Origin: Archilochus colubris
Lineage: Eukaryota > Chordata > Aves > Apodiformes > Trochilidae
Assembly (NCBI GenBank): GCA_023079485.1
Contig: CM041084.1
Coordinates: 68,047,709-68,111,708, forward strand
Reading direction: 5' to 3'
DNA: 64,000 bases
Position numbers and translations under genes: made by a program. Positions 38,012 to 51,890 of this stretch are shown here, piece after piece; the stretch's first letter is position 1; the number at the start of each line of letters is the position of its first letter. The notes below the pieces were generated by a model. It had not been told where the DNA came from. It saw nothing but the letters and a program-made list of their open reading frames with translations, and made no database searches.

Positions 38012-41000
38012 CCTCTGATTTGTGAAGGATTTTAATTTTTTCATGTGGAGACGAAGCCAGAAGTATCTGAATGTCAGGACCTGCAGGCATTGTTAATAAC
38101 TATACTATATTTTGAAAAACTACAATTAAAAAATATCCAATTTTTGATTTATATCACTGCACTGTTTGTGGTAGGCTTTGTTGAAGCAAAGCATTACTTT
38201 TCTGGAGTATGATTCACTGGAAATACAAGCAGTGGCATCCAACCGTGAACTTGTTGTGAAATTCATTTCAAAATGAAAAAATTCTGTCTAGAATAGAATT
38301 TTTTTGTGCAGTTTTCTCTACAACTGTTCAGCATCCCACGCAATTACAGTTTTCGGGACACCATGCTGCCAGTCCTATTATACAGCACTGAAAGCTAATG
38401 CACCATGTAACTGTAGGTTGCAACTATTAGGCTAATCAAGTGAAACATAACATTCTGAAGACTAAAATATCTCTTATTTAGCATATTGAAGCACAAATAC
38501 AATGTCGTTCCATAGTTCTGACAGAAATGTGTTAAAGAAGTCTCAACAAGCCCTTTCAATTTCTCTCAGGAAAATGTTATTATTCTGTTACAGCATAAAT
38601 GCATTCCACTCCCACTCCATTCTTAAAGCCAAAGACTCTGACTTGCTAGAATTCTAGCTGCCACTAACAAAGCCCCAGTACTGCTCTTAAGAAAAATGGA
38701 TGGGAAGATGTAAGAAATAAAAATGAAGGATAGCTTCAGCCATCAACTATTAAAATGGCTGACAGAAACTTTAAAACAGCACCTTCCAATTTTGGGCCCT
38801 TCACTGTACTTTTTCTGGTGAAGCATCGATCAACATCATCCATTAAATTTAATCCAGTTTACACCACTTATTTTTTTTGTTGTTGTTTGTTTACAAATTA
38901 AATCTGTCAGAAACTCTACATTTACAAGCACTTTTAACAAATCCATAAAGCTGTAGCAAGGATGACCGTGGGAACTATGGGAAAAGCAAAAGGAAAAAAA
39001 TATTTGTAGCTCTCAGGAGTAAGAGAAACTAAACTTCTGGCTTGTCAGTGGAGGAGTCACTCAGAAGATCTTCAGATGGTGTAGTGCTACATGAAGTTCT
39101 CAGAGCTATGCTTCCACCAACTACTCAGATGACAGCATTTGATTACAAAACTTCCAAAGTGACTGAATAAGTATGCAAGAGCTGGAACTGTAATACCATA
39201 AGTTTAAGGCACAATGAAGCTACAAAAACCTGGATGAACAAATACAACAAAAGTTGTACACCTGGTAAAGCTGAACTCATTAGTATGCTTTTTCTCTGCC
39301 AGAAACTAAAACAGTCTTCAAATACTCTCAGCCCTTCTAAAGTATCTTGATGGAGAGAGAAGATATGAGCATCAAACATTTTTACATCTTCTGCAGACTT
39401 CAAAGTCCAAAGAATGATGTTCAGCTAGGACATCTGAAACACACGGGCAATTTTAATCCAAGCAGCTTGGGTTCAACATACTTTAACTCTTGTAAGATTA
39501 GAACCTCATTTGAGATGGACAACTGGGAAGCCTCTTCCTGAACAAACATTTCAGCTTGCTTCATGTTAAGAAAGACTGAGGGGATGATAAAAGCACATAA
39601 CTGTTTAGAAAAAGCAGGTGGTGTCAGCAGGTACCTCACCAGCATTTAACCACACCACACATGAAGATGAGAGGCTAAGAGTATCAAAAAGAAAGAAAAA
39701 TCTGAAGCAAATTTAAAGTCAAATAAAAATCAGGCAGACATATTAAAAGCTGCTGCTCTTCTGTGGAGGAGTTAGAAAAGCCATTCACAGAAGATCTACA
39801 GTTTGACAGCTGTCACTCAATTGTGGTGATTTTTGGCCTGTTTTTAGTGTGTGTGAGAAAATCAAAGACAGATTCACCAAAGAGGAACCAATGGTTCTTT
39901 ATATGGTGACCAAGCTACCAGTCCTGTTTCAAGACTGAGTCGACTGGCTTATTAGAAAACGTAGCTCTGAGGGACTAAAACAGAAATAAGTTTTGGGTCA
40001 GCACAGAGCCATCACTTTGGGAAACAACAGAGAGATTCTGGGCTCTGTAGGAGGCCAGTGCTTGCATGGGCAAGCAGCTACTGGTGGTGGTAGCAATGTT
40101 TCTTACTGCCTCTGAAAAGACAGCACTCAGGCCTTGAGGCTTGAACATGACTTTGTAGAGCTAAGGAAAACTGATGCCTGAGAGTATGAAATTTCAGAAT
40201 GTAATCCCATCCAATTGTATGCAATATTTTTTACAATTTATTGTTCTGTTTAGTGACTAATGCCAGTAACAGTCAATCAGTCTGAAAACTTTTGTGTGAT
40301 TATTTTTAAATAATAACTTTCCTCCAAAATAATAACAGAATTAACTGATCCAAAGAGATTTGTATTTTTCACACCTATCTGCACAGTACTGATACTTGAC
40401 GGTCATAGGATGTTTCATTTGCTACACTGATAGTAGTAGGAATAGTAAATACTCCTAGTAGTACAAATTAAAAGAAAAAAAAATAAAATTCATCTGCTCT
40501 GTTATAAGGAAGGCACCTGCTTTCTAAAATTATTTCATATATATTCTTTTCAGTTACTTTACACTGTGTTGCCAGATTTAACTAAGTTGATACTGGAAAT
40601 ATCTATCTCCAAGCTTCAGATATATAGTGTATATATAGTACCAAACATTACAGCAAGTCACACACAAAATGTTTTGAATTGTATAGCAGCTAAGCTCCTG
40701 CAGCTCTTTTCTAAGTTTTTAATTTGCTATGTGAAACTGCTGGAAAAAAACTGCACCCATCTACTGCAAGTCGTTAATCAGTGCTGTGTAGTGCACATTA
40801 AAAAAGAAACTAATGAATGGTATCCACAAAGTCATGTAACTTCTTTAAACAGTCTGGTTTTAACAGTTAGATTTCCTCTAGGTTCTGGCTGCATTGCAAC
40901 TGAAGCAATAAGCAGGATTTAACAACTGTTTTAACTAAAACTATTCAAGCATCATTTCTAGTGTGGTTAGGACATTTTTTCCCCCGAGAAATTCATGTTA

Positions 41001-42326
41001 CAAAAGCAGTACTATGGGCTAGCAGGATAGCCTGTGGGCTGGCAGCCTGTTATTTGTATTTCTGCAGCTCTTGGAAAGGCAGACTGTACACCAAGTGAGC
41101 ACCATCCTTCCCTGTGCAGCCTACTCAGGGCTGTCCAAGTCACAGGGATGCCTCTCAAGAAATCAAGTTGCCTGACTGCCTCACACCTACCAGAGAATTT
41201 CACTCTTCAGTCTAACTTAACCCATAAGTTTCAACTAAAATTTTCTTTTTTTGAAAATTAAAATTACAGACAGGCGTTAAAAAGTGAAACTGTCTGAGCT
41301 CTCAGCTGGTCCAGCAGAGAGGTCAACAGAGCAGATAGTGCTGTCTGCACACAGAAGTTGCTAGAACAATAAAAAGAAAATAATCTGTGCACACAATTTA
41401 GTACACAAATTTTAGTTTAGGAGACCTACAGAATCGTCCCAGGCTCTCTATACTTACAGATGACTGCATAAGACCTCCCAGAGTATGATAAAACTCTTAT
41501 CTATCAGCTACCTTATCCCAAGAAATGAACAAGAGGAAGCACAGACTAAAAGTGAAAATTAAAATTAACACCAGAATATTTTCATTTTTGGTATGCATCT
41601 TTTCAAATAATCATGACTTATACCTTACATGCAAAACATTGCAGAGACTCCAGCTACAGAACTGTGAATAGCAAAAAATATTTTACATTATGTTGGCATT
41701 GTGAAGCTATTGGAATAAATTTATTTATTGACTCCTACAGACCATTTAACTTGAATCTGAAAAAACATAGATGCAATTTAGATTTAGAATTAAGCACCCA
41801 GGATGACATGAAAGTAGAGGGTGGCATTTGCTAGCCATGAGAACTAAGACTATGCCTCAGGTTACATGAAATGCATTTAAATCAAGGTGCTGTCCTCCAA
41901 AACTGTTTAGAAATCCAACTTTATAGGCAGGGAAAATTTAATACGACTGACAGTCTGTCCAATTGAACTGTATAAATTAACTGAAATAATTAAAATTCCA
42001 TTATGAATGAAAACTTTGTATGCTTCTAGAACAAACTGTATTTGAGTCATTGGAAAATGCCCTAAATTATTTAACGTTTCTGGAAATAATTTTAAAAACT
42101 ACTATTTGCAACTACTAATGAATGCAACACCCTGCTTAGAAAAAAGTGTTTTAAATTCCTATGCCTTTCAAAATAGTCTCCTAACCGTGGAATAGACAGA
42201 AACCTAACTTGTTTGCAGACATGAGCCTTTCATGAACTACAGCCCTGGTCGATGAGTATGTTGTGCTATTTTACTCAAGTGCCCCCACCCACACAGTGAT
42301 ATCATCTAATGTGACACCTTGCAGAT

Positions 42327-42358
42327 GTTTAAAAAAAAAAAGAAAAAGAAAAAAAAGT
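42327..42358 (+). repeat. A-rich low-complexity run
   Basis: A runs separated by single G, about 32 bases. Confidence 0.8.
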
Positions 42359-44415
42359 AGGAAAGTAGAGATAGAGATGCAACTTGGAATTTCCCCATGG
42401 ACATAACAAAGCAGCTCATCTCTACTACTCTCACAGCACGCGAGCTTCTCTCTTCAAAGGCACTTGATAGGAAATCAGATTCAAATACCGGTACTAACAG
42501 TGGCCTGTTTTCTAAATTAAGATAGATAAGCCTATTTATTCTTTCTGATCAGTAAAAACGTAGTTGCTATCACACTTTTTTGTTTGCCCTGGATAAAAAC
42601 ACTTTTAGAAAATTGTCTGTAGGATGCTAAGAGCAGAAGACGTATCTGGCAGCTCTAAAAACCGGAGAACTCCTCAAGGTCATAACCTTTACAATACTGA
42701 AGCTGCTTTATTTAATTATATTCCCTCCTTGTTTTGACTCAGAAATAATTTTAAAGTTGATTTTTAAAAAGCTAGTAATTAGAATGTCTTTAATTTAGTT
42801 ATTTCTTCTGCTTTGCCCAAAGAAAGAAATATGGACACCACCTCCTAGAGAATTATCATCATGTTTACAGTAGGATTTAGGCAGTCTTATTAATGAAACC
42901 ATTTTTACTACCTGCAAACATGATTATATATATTTTTTTAAAAATGTGCATAGTATATTTACAAATAAGTACATCCCCATGGAAAAGAAGGAGTGAAGTT
43001 GATAGAAAGTAAGAATTTAAACCAGTCTAGAACTGAAGATACAGTTACAGCATTCAGAGACTTTTATGTGTTCATGTGATACACCTGAACCAAGTGAAAT
43101 GTCATACAACTGCTCCAACATTACTAGAGCAGATAGTGACAGAGAGTGACAATGTTATTTACAGACAGCAACTCCAGAACCTTTTTGGAATTTATTCATG
43201 AACGTAAAATTTTTCACTAGGCCACTTCCTGCTATTGTTGGAAACGTTCCCTCCTTTAAACGGAGATGGATTTCAAGGTATTGTACTTAGTGTTGTTTTG
43301 AGAGTACATTCAGAAGAAAATGTGAATGTGTAGGCAAACTGGAAACTCTCTGGAGAGATTACCCACTTATTTAACCACATTTCCTGTTTTTTAACCCATT
43401 TGTCCTAAGTCAGTCCTTAGACTACTGACAAAAATAGATACGAGTGTGCTATAGATAGCTCATTAGCAGGTCTTTCTTGGTAAAACTGAAAATGTTTTGA
43501 TAAATCTATTGTTCTTACTAGCTCCAAATTAATTAAAGGGTGAATCAGATTGATGTTTCTTTGAAAATCTTAGCTACAAAGCTCATGGCTATGACAAATA
43601 TTTAGGTCTTTAGGAAATCAAAGAAAAAGTCATAAGAAATAATGATGACCAAAAAAATAGCTATCAATAATTGAAACTTAATGAAGAAATTACTGGTAAT
43701 CTATGTGGGAAAGTGCTTTTACAAAGAACAGTTCTGAAACCAGGGAGGACAACCTGATCATTGAGAGTCAGAACCTAGCTAAATATTTTGAGATCTGAAG
43801 GCCAGAGCACTACTTACTTGAATTAGATACTTTGCTCTTATTTTTAGTCATGACACTACATTAATGTAACACATTGAATGTCACTTGAAAGACCTGATAC
43901 AAGTAGCCACAAAACTACTTTCCAAAAAAACATTAAACGTGAAGCTTTTTAAGACTGATGTTAGTTGTAGTTTTTTAACTCATTTAATTCAAGCAATAGA
44001 ATTATGTAATGATGTTCAAAGAACCTGAAAGTTTCTGTGCTTCAGGTACCTTGGAGTAAGAAGAGCTCTAAAGACAGCCAATACTGGGACTAATACCTTT
44101 GCCTAGGCATGAAGAGTTCTCCTGTCTACAGGAGAACACCAAGAGAATAATACTGGTTCTGTGCACTTGTGCATAGCCCAAACTAAGATGTTTTTAAAAA
44201 GGAAGCTGCTGAGGCTCTTAAAACTTTCTGCGACTCCATCCAATCTGCCAGAAGGCTCTGAGCAAAAGCTGAAGCCATCTGCAATGCAAATACTTGCTGC
44301 ACTCTGATCCTTCCCACACACATTAAAATCTACTGCTCCTTGGGACAGAATTTAACCTTCTTCATCGTTAAAGACAAGAAATGTGAAGCCTAAGAGTGCT
44401 TCCTTTGGAAGCAAC

Positions 44416-44490
44416 CGCAACGGTGGTTCAAGGGTTGGACTCGATGATCTCTGACGTCCCTTCCAACCCAGCCAATTCTATGATTCTAAG
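44416..44490 (+). mobile_element. Short CR1 3'-end fragment
   Basis: About 75 bases matching only the extreme CR1 3' end: GGTTCAAGGGTTGGACTCGA, then CCCTTCCAACCCAGCC and ATTCTATGATTCTA. It is a severely 5'-truncated insertion in the 25-kb EXOC2 intron, antisense to the gene. Confidence 0.92.
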
Positions 44491-44530
44491 AGATGGTTGC
44501 TAGCATCTAATTAAGAGACGTGCAGGTCTT

Positions 44531-44565
44531 GCAAATATGCAAATATGCATATTTGATGCATATGC
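44531..44565. promoter_or_regulatory. Octamer motif and AT palindrome cluster
   Basis: An exact POU-type octamer ATGCAAAT at 44537-44544 is followed by the perfect palindrome AAATATGCATATTT (44541-44554) and a further TGCATATGCA palindrome. Sequence is observed; a regulatory role is only a possibility, since such AT-rich words also arise by chance in long introns. Confidence 0.3.
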
Positions 44566-45204
44566 ATTTTCTCAGGAGAGCTTTGCTAAGAGATGGATTT
44601 ACTTTAATTTCTTTCATCAAACACAGTAACCATGTGTAAAGAGCCTTTTACCAACCCAGACCTGAAGGTCAGAAGCATCCTGCATACCACACTGAGCACT
44701 GAACTACAAGGCTTCTCAAATTACTCCAGAATAAGCAAATTTCAGCTCATTAATCTGGTAATAAGAAAAGTAAATAGCAAAAAAGAAAAAACCCCAAACC
44801 TCTAAAACCCCCCAAAGCTCTATGTACTAATGTAAAAACATATCTACTTCAGAGCTAAAGGCCATCCATACCTCTTCATCTAAGCATACACAAGTATCAG
44901 CTCACCACTTGTATACAAATGCATCAGTGACCCTCAGCTGAGCCTAGTAGTTGAGATATATGACCCACAGCAACTTGACTTTGTTGTGAAGCTTATGTGT
45001 CATTCAAGTATCAACAACATTGCCAGGCACAGTTAAAGCCATTAAATGGTGCTCTACATGCACAGTTGCCCCATTAGTGTTTGGCTGTAACCCAGAAATG
45101 ACATGCTGAGACAATAGGAATACAATCACTTTACAGCCAACAGTGTGCCACCCTACAGATTCATCAGCACTTATTAAAAAAATCTTACTGTTTCTACTGC
45201 AGCA

Positions 45205-45236
45205 TTAACAGTGTTGGGGCTACCCAACACTGTTAA
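45205..45236. repeat. Perfect 14-bp inverted repeat, 4-nt loop
   Basis: Left arm TTAACAGTGTTGGG (45205-45218), loop GCTA, right arm exactly complementary (45223-45236). The stem would form on either strand. It lies in the 25-kb EXOC2 intron with no neighbouring repeat to explain it. Confidence 0.9.
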
Positions 45237-46281
45237 ACTTAAGTGGCTATATATACTTGACTTAAGGGGAACACCAAGAGTATAAGATAATCACAACTAT
45301 CAGATAATTTAAGGTTGCTGGTTTGAGGTATATGAAAAAACCTGCACTATGAGAAATAGACATTTCCCCCAAATACAATGTATAATATACTACCCAAATC
45401 AAAACCATAGTTCTTCCTGAAAGGGAAAATTAGTTTCTGAGGAATGAAATTTGTGTGTGAGATTCTTACTTACAACAAATCCTCTATCTTCACATGAAAA
45501 TCAATACATCTAAGGATGCTTCAGTATTACCTCAACATTTTTCTACCATCAATCCATTAGCTGTAGCATGGCTTTCCTAAGCAAATACTACTTCAATCTT
45601 TCCGAGGAGTTTTTAACAAATTCCCTCCCCCATAATTTTCAGCATATATTAGTCAAAGCATTATGTATCTAGGTTCTATGATCACTAGATTATCACTATA
45701 AGAACAATTTTAATGCTGAAGGGTTTTCTTTTGACACAGCAGTGTGTACTGAAAAACCAACAGGGCACACGTCCCTGGTATGACAGGGTTCCTAAAAGCA
45801 GTTTTAGTGGTTTGTACAGCAGGACTATGATCCCTCTGTGTATGTCCAGGAAATATGGCAAAGTGGGAACTTAATGGCTGTTTTCTGGCCTCAAAACATT
45901 CTTCAGTCTCCAACTGTCTATCTGTAAGAGAACCACTGAGCAAGACACAATACCACACGTAAAGACAACTGATTGCTTATTGTATGTGTATTTGATACAT
46001 ATTAGACATATTTTCAAAAAAAGTCATTTACATCAACACTTTTCTCATGAAATAGAGCTAGAGCATGGTGACCAAGAAACTGGTCTGCTGCTTAAGAGCT
46101 CTCTGTTGGTTTTGGTTTTTTTTCTTTTTCAGACTTAAGAAAAATAAAGAACTCTGGGACAGAGCAGCTAGTGGCTGGTAGACATACCAAGAGTATCATC
46201 ATCTTGTAAAACTAGTACCTACGTTCTTCTGAAGCCTGGTTCTTGTATTGCTTCCAGTACTGTTCTCTGTTTATTACTTAC

Positions 46282-46316
46282 CTAAAGCATCTTCCAGATT
46301 CTTCACAAGTGAGCCA
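46282..46316 (-). other. Candidate cryptic microexon in EXOC2 intron
   Basis: On the minus strand, 35 bases are flanked by a strong acceptor (polypyrimidine TTTCTTTTTTTTCCTAAG) and a consensus donor (GTAAGTAAT). Spliced after the exon at 59326 (phase 1) it would read GTG GCT CAC TTG and then TGA, and its length is not a multiple of three. It is not part of the conserved protein. If used at all it would act as a poison exon. The splice sites are seen; inclusion in RNA is speculation. Confidence 0.25.
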
Positions 46317-49300
46317 CTTAGGAAAAAAAAGAAACCAATTGTATCTCTTCATTTCACAGTTTTGAAATAGGCTTCCAAAAGCCTGAGTGTGATAACTCAC
46401 TATGTTTGGGGGGGCCTTGCCAATCTCTGACACATCTCTCTCATTGCAGGTGCAGAGGCTAATGCCCAGCCACAAAGTCAGCAGCACAGACCAGGCCCTC
46501 CACACTATCCCCAAATATTCTGATACAGGGGGATTCATATTATGGCAAGAAGCATCAATTTAAAAACAAGAGTTTCACAGATGAAAGAGGGTAGCTATAT
46601 GCAGCATAAAGATAGAGAATGGCCAATTCAGCGGGAGAAGGAAGTCAGTTCTTTAATTGTAAAGCATACTAAAAATCATCATCTCTATCAAAACTGAGAA
46701 CAGTTTTATCCAGAAGTCTCAAGCAGTATTTCCTTTCATTAGCATAAACCAAGCACAGTCTGCAAGAATATTCATTTATTTCTTTCAAACACATCATTTT
46801 AAGGCACCCTGGAGGTGTCCTTTCATGATTTTATAAAACCTGAAATTATTAAAACCTTTCAAAATACAGACTCACTCAAGAAACTGTGTTTTTCTTATGA
46901 TTCTTGAAGTCACTGGTACTGTAATAATAGCCTGTCATATGCAAAATGACAGCAATTTCATAAATGAAGAATGGGCTTAGAGATATACTATGTTTATGAA
47001 TTTATTGTGGTTGTCACTCAAATATTATTATTATAAGAAGTGAAAAAACTGAAGCTAACCGATCCAAAAAAGACCAGTTTCAAAAGAAAGTATTTGGAAC
47101 AATTCAGACACTAATAATTTAAACGTCCAGTTATGTCCTGCATCTGTCTAACCTTCAAGATACAGAACACAAATGTAGTTACCAGTGAAACCTATTGCAT
47201 TTCTTGCAGTGACTTAAGACAGATACACTTTGGTAAGTAAAAGAAAAGGTAAACATGGCAAAAGGAAGTATGGACTTTTTAAAAGATATTTTTTCTTTTT
47301 TTTAAGTAAAAAAACTTCAATTGTGGTGTTTTGAGCAAAAAGATTACTGGTAGCAATAAGATACACAGTTTTTTTGTCTTATGTATTTTTCTTAATACAA
47401 TTTATTATTTTTTTTATAGCTGTTATTTCTGTTGTATTATATCTGAAGTACAAATGTAACAAGTAGGCAGCACAAATATAGTTTTAATAAAAAATTAAAT
47501 TCTTTTGGAAACTGATTCTGCAAAGGTCTGTGAATGTTCTGAACTTGAAAAATGCAAGCAGTCACCACATTGAAAGAAACAGGACTGGCTGTTAATACTT
47601 GTACATACTCTCTTCCAAATTGCTTTGTGTATCATTTGTGGATACAGAGAATTTTTATTTGTCCTTAGTAACTACATTCATCAAATTGTCAACTGAATCA
47701 AAATCAGGATATTAGCTTACAAGCAAACACTAATAGGTAGCAGTATTTTGTAGGCACAGTGGAAGCACTGAGTCATGAGGACCTTGGTTACAGATGTGGT
47801 GGATTATGTGGAAGATGAAGTAGAAGGTCATGCTCTGCTTTATCTCACCCAATTCTCATATCTTGAGATCTGTAGTAAAATCTAGGGTCTTTTCCCACAT
47901 AGGTGGTAACTTGTGATGACCTTGAATAGGCAGTCACCAATTTGACCTTCAGTCAGTCCTTACTTCCACCAATGTATATATTTAAAACTGCATCACATAC
48001 TGCAGTCAAATGCATGTAAATCATCAAATCAGAAAAACCACCTTACAAGACTATACCTTAAATTTATGGCAAGAAATGCCATTAACTGAACTCCATGTAG
48101 AATTTTATTTATCTGCCTATTTAAATAAAGAGCGAGTTGGAACCAGACCACAGCAGCTTTTAGAGATGTTACTTCAATAAAAAAACAAAACAAAAATGCA
48201 ACAAAACACCTAACAACTGGATCAGAACAAACCACCTTATTGCTCCCTGCTCTGCTAGCAAAAAAGAAAAAAAAGAGAAAAAAATTCTGTGAGGCACACA
48301 GAATATGCAGTGAGACTGCACATTTATCCCATTTATTAGAGTAAAGGTGAAAACTTGCACTGGCTTCCAGTGTTATTATTTCATAGTTTTTCCACTTCCA
48401 AGGTTTCAATGAACCTTCTACAGCTATTTGAAAAAGGGCATGGATCTGAAATGAAGAATGTCTTTGCATGACCTGAACAATAGAACTTTAAAAATTGTTC
48501 AAGTCTAAAATTAACATTTGGAATCTATCTGGACTCAGGAGTGACCCACAATAACTGGAAAGCTTAAGATTTTTCACAGTTCAAAGTAAAGGCTTTTAAT
48601 AATTTTGAATTACTTCAACCCTTGAACAGTCCAACACTGTAATTTCACCCACACATCAATAAAGTTTAAGTGTTTCATTAAATTTAAATTGCTATTCCTT
48701 GTGTAAAGAAATTTTAAGCTAATGAAATGCTTTTTATTACAAAGGATCCGCTGTACTGTTAGAAGTCTATCATATTTTCCCACTTAGAAAGTAAGAGTTC
48801 AAGGGCTTGATAGCTTGGCTATAGAAAGAATATGCTCCAGGCTGAATTTTGTATAGGTATTTTGTATAGAAAGCTGAGGCTTTTGGTTACACTAAATTTT
48901 TCAACTTAAATCACGCACACCCCCCTAAGCAGAAAGCATTACTGAACTAGGGAGCAGACAAATATTTCCCCGCTCTAGCTCCTCAGTCTAGCTGTCCAGT
49001 GGCAATGTACATCTTGGAGACTGTATTTTCATCATAATTTTCTTTTTTTTTTTAAAAATGGTAACAACGACAGCATCCTGAACTACTGCACACATTCTGG
49101 GATTATAAAATACTAACTTTTATCACTCCTCTTTCATCTTGAATTCAGTATTGTTTTATTCTTGACCATAAATTCCTTATGCTACGTTTCAAACCATAAC
49201 CAAGAATGTGAACTGACCAGTGGGTTTACTAATGGCATCAGGACTTTTGGACCTCCCCTGCTGAGGGGGGAGGTATTTTAAAATAATTCTCTGCACCTGT

Positions 49301-51097
49301 ACAGGTGGGTACATGAGGAACTGAAATGCTATAATTTGGGTAGCTTTTTAAGAACCCCTACTACAAGATATTAAGAACCTTCACTGGGGGAGAACACACA
49401 CTGTTATAAATTGTTTCTAACCAGTGCCTACATGCTAAAAGCTACCAAGACAAAATCATCGTCTAAGCAAAACAGTGTGAATTATAGGATCTGTATAGGC
49501 AGCTCCCATCACAGAGCCAGCCTGGGAATTTTGACACAGATGAGATTACTTAGGCCAAAACAGACCAAGCTCAAATCAGGACAACCAATAGCAAAATTGC
49601 AACTTGGGGATTCCTACTTAAATATCACACAGAAGTCCAGTCCTTTATAGTCTGAGCTATGGGACTTAGTTACAAACAGCAAGAGGCAAACCTCTACTAC
49701 AGATGGACCATTAGCTTTAAATGAGAGCCACAGTCACCTATTAGTAGGTAACAACTACACACCACAGCTTCCCCAAAATTAATCATGATCTGTAAACAAT
49801 TCTTGACCTCACAATACTCCCGTGCATAGTCTTCTGAAACTGACTATGAACTGATTTTGACCTAATAAACTCTTTCCCTGTTTAAAGTTCCACAGTTCCT
49901 ACAGCATATCAGTTTGCCTCAAACCCAACCTTTTTACTATGGATGTCTTCCATTAGATCTTGTCTGTCTAGAGCACTGTCAATGGCAAAACAGGAAATGT
50001 AGCTGTATGCATTAACCAGTATAATATGAAAAACACAACTGTTCCAAGTGAGAAAAATACATTTAAACATGGAATTAAAAAAAGAGATAAACCTGACCTT
50101 GTGTTTCATCTTTCAGCAGATAAATGATGTACAGTAAAAAAAATCAGTTCCATCAATACAGAAGACTAAGACCTGCACACTAACTGGCAGCCACGCAACA
50201 GCAGCGAAACCAGGAATGTCCTTTGGAACCTGGCTAGACTGCCAACAGGACTTTAAAACAGTTCTGGGTACAAGAAGAAGGCAGTCTCAAGGACTTCTAG
50301 CAGCCAACACTGGATATTATTTGAGAAATAGCAAAATATCTACAGTGAGCACATTTCTGGAAACTAATTTTTGTATGAAGAGAACAAGACTAAGTTAAAA
50401 TGCCTAACTAAGTCTGGGACAGACCCAACACCATAGTTTGGGACTACAGGTGATTTTACTTTTCACGTGACTTTCTCCACTTGTTTCATGACATCTCAGT
50501 TTGTTAACGACTGCTGCAGAAACAAGCCTGAGACTTACCAAGATACTAAAGATCTATTTTCTAAAGGGTAATGACTGAAGAAACAGTCTAACACTGAGCC
50601 CACTCAAACACCTCTTTCAAAATCAAGGTTTTAATTTTTTTTTTTTGGCTTATAAACAAACAAGAACAATAATAGCAATAGTAACTAGTGACTTTTGGCT
50701 TTTCATACTATGACTTTATTGTACCTCACTCACTTCTCTGGTCTTCAGTTCTGTTTCCCAAACCCATCTGAAATAACAGAGTTCTTCCTCTCCCACCCTT
50801 CCACCACTATACACTGATTCAGCCTGCAAACCAAACCTGCCAGTGATCCAGAACTGTTTCCTGCCTCATTCCAGTAACATTGGGGCACCCAGACTGTAAA
50901 CTAAACGACAAACATTGAAATAGCATTTGTCGCTACCAAACGTGAAGTAAACATAAACAACAAACAAGTTAGACCATGGAGTATTGCTCTGCTGATTATA
51001 TGATCTTATTGAAGGGACTGAGGCAGTACAAAACTTCTGTGGATATCCCCTCATTCACGTATATAATAAGGGGTGCTGCAAGAGGAAACAATGATGC

Positions 51098-51141
51098 TTA
51101 TCCTTTCTCCCCTATGCATTTATCCTTTCTCCCCTATGCAT
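51098..51141 (+). repeat. 22-bp tandem duplication
   Basis: Two exact head-to-tail copies of a 22-base unit starting TTATCCTTTCTCCCC. The identity of the copies suggests a recent replication slip. Confidence 0.95.
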
Positions 51142-51875
51142 TATCATTGATTCAAATCCTCAAGTAATTTTATGACTTGGAACAATCAAAAGATCAGATG
51201 CTATCTTGATCAGAAATATACTAAATAATATGAAAACTGTGTTTCTCAAAGAGTGTACTGCTTGAGGATCTAAAAAGTCTTTAGGTTTCCTTGGAACAAA
51301 CAAACAAAAAAAGGTTGATAATATTAACACACATACACCCAGAAAGGGACTGTGTACTAACACGGCATGGACTAGAAAATGTCGAAGTGATGACAAGCTT
51401 CCCAGGTAAAGCTCAAACTGGCCTTTGAAATGCCAAACTGGACACAAGCAAGGTACATCTTCCTACAAATGGCTACACAACAAAAGAGACTTCTGAGGTG
51501 TCAGACATAGCTGATAAGTAAATCCTCTGGACTAGTCCGTGATAACCATCATGTCATTGAGGTGTTACAGTGACTTATAATATCATCACTTAGAAAGGGT
51601 ACCTGAACTGACACAACTCTCAAGCTATGCAGTCTGGCCATGGAATCACAGCAAGACTTTCTGGAAACACAAGGCTTTGTTGCTCACACTTTTCCCATCC
51701 CTCATGCACTATAAATAAAGCCAGTCTTAGGTATTCATTTTTTTTTTCATATTATTTCCCCTTTTTAAATACACCCTACTTTAAATAGACCTTTTACAAA
51801 CTGGCTGACCACTGAATTTTGCAGTTTGAGAAGAATGCAGGTTTTCCAACTTCTAATGAAAAATACTGAAGATAA

Positions 51876-51890
51876 TTTTTTTTTTTTTTT
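51876..51890 (+). repeat. T15 homopolymer
   Basis: Fifteen T in the 25-kb EXOC2 intron. Confidence 0.85.

Noticed and set aside
41450..41465. Consensus donor GTAAGTATAG on the minus strand as a cryptic exon
   Set aside because: No convincing polypyrimidine tract with AG lies at a suitable distance upstream on that strand.
48029..48469. 146-codon minus-strand open frame inside the 25-kb intron
   Set aside because: Phenylalanine-rich translation of A/T-rich sequence, with no similarity I recognise. The EXOC2 protein is already continuous across this intron.
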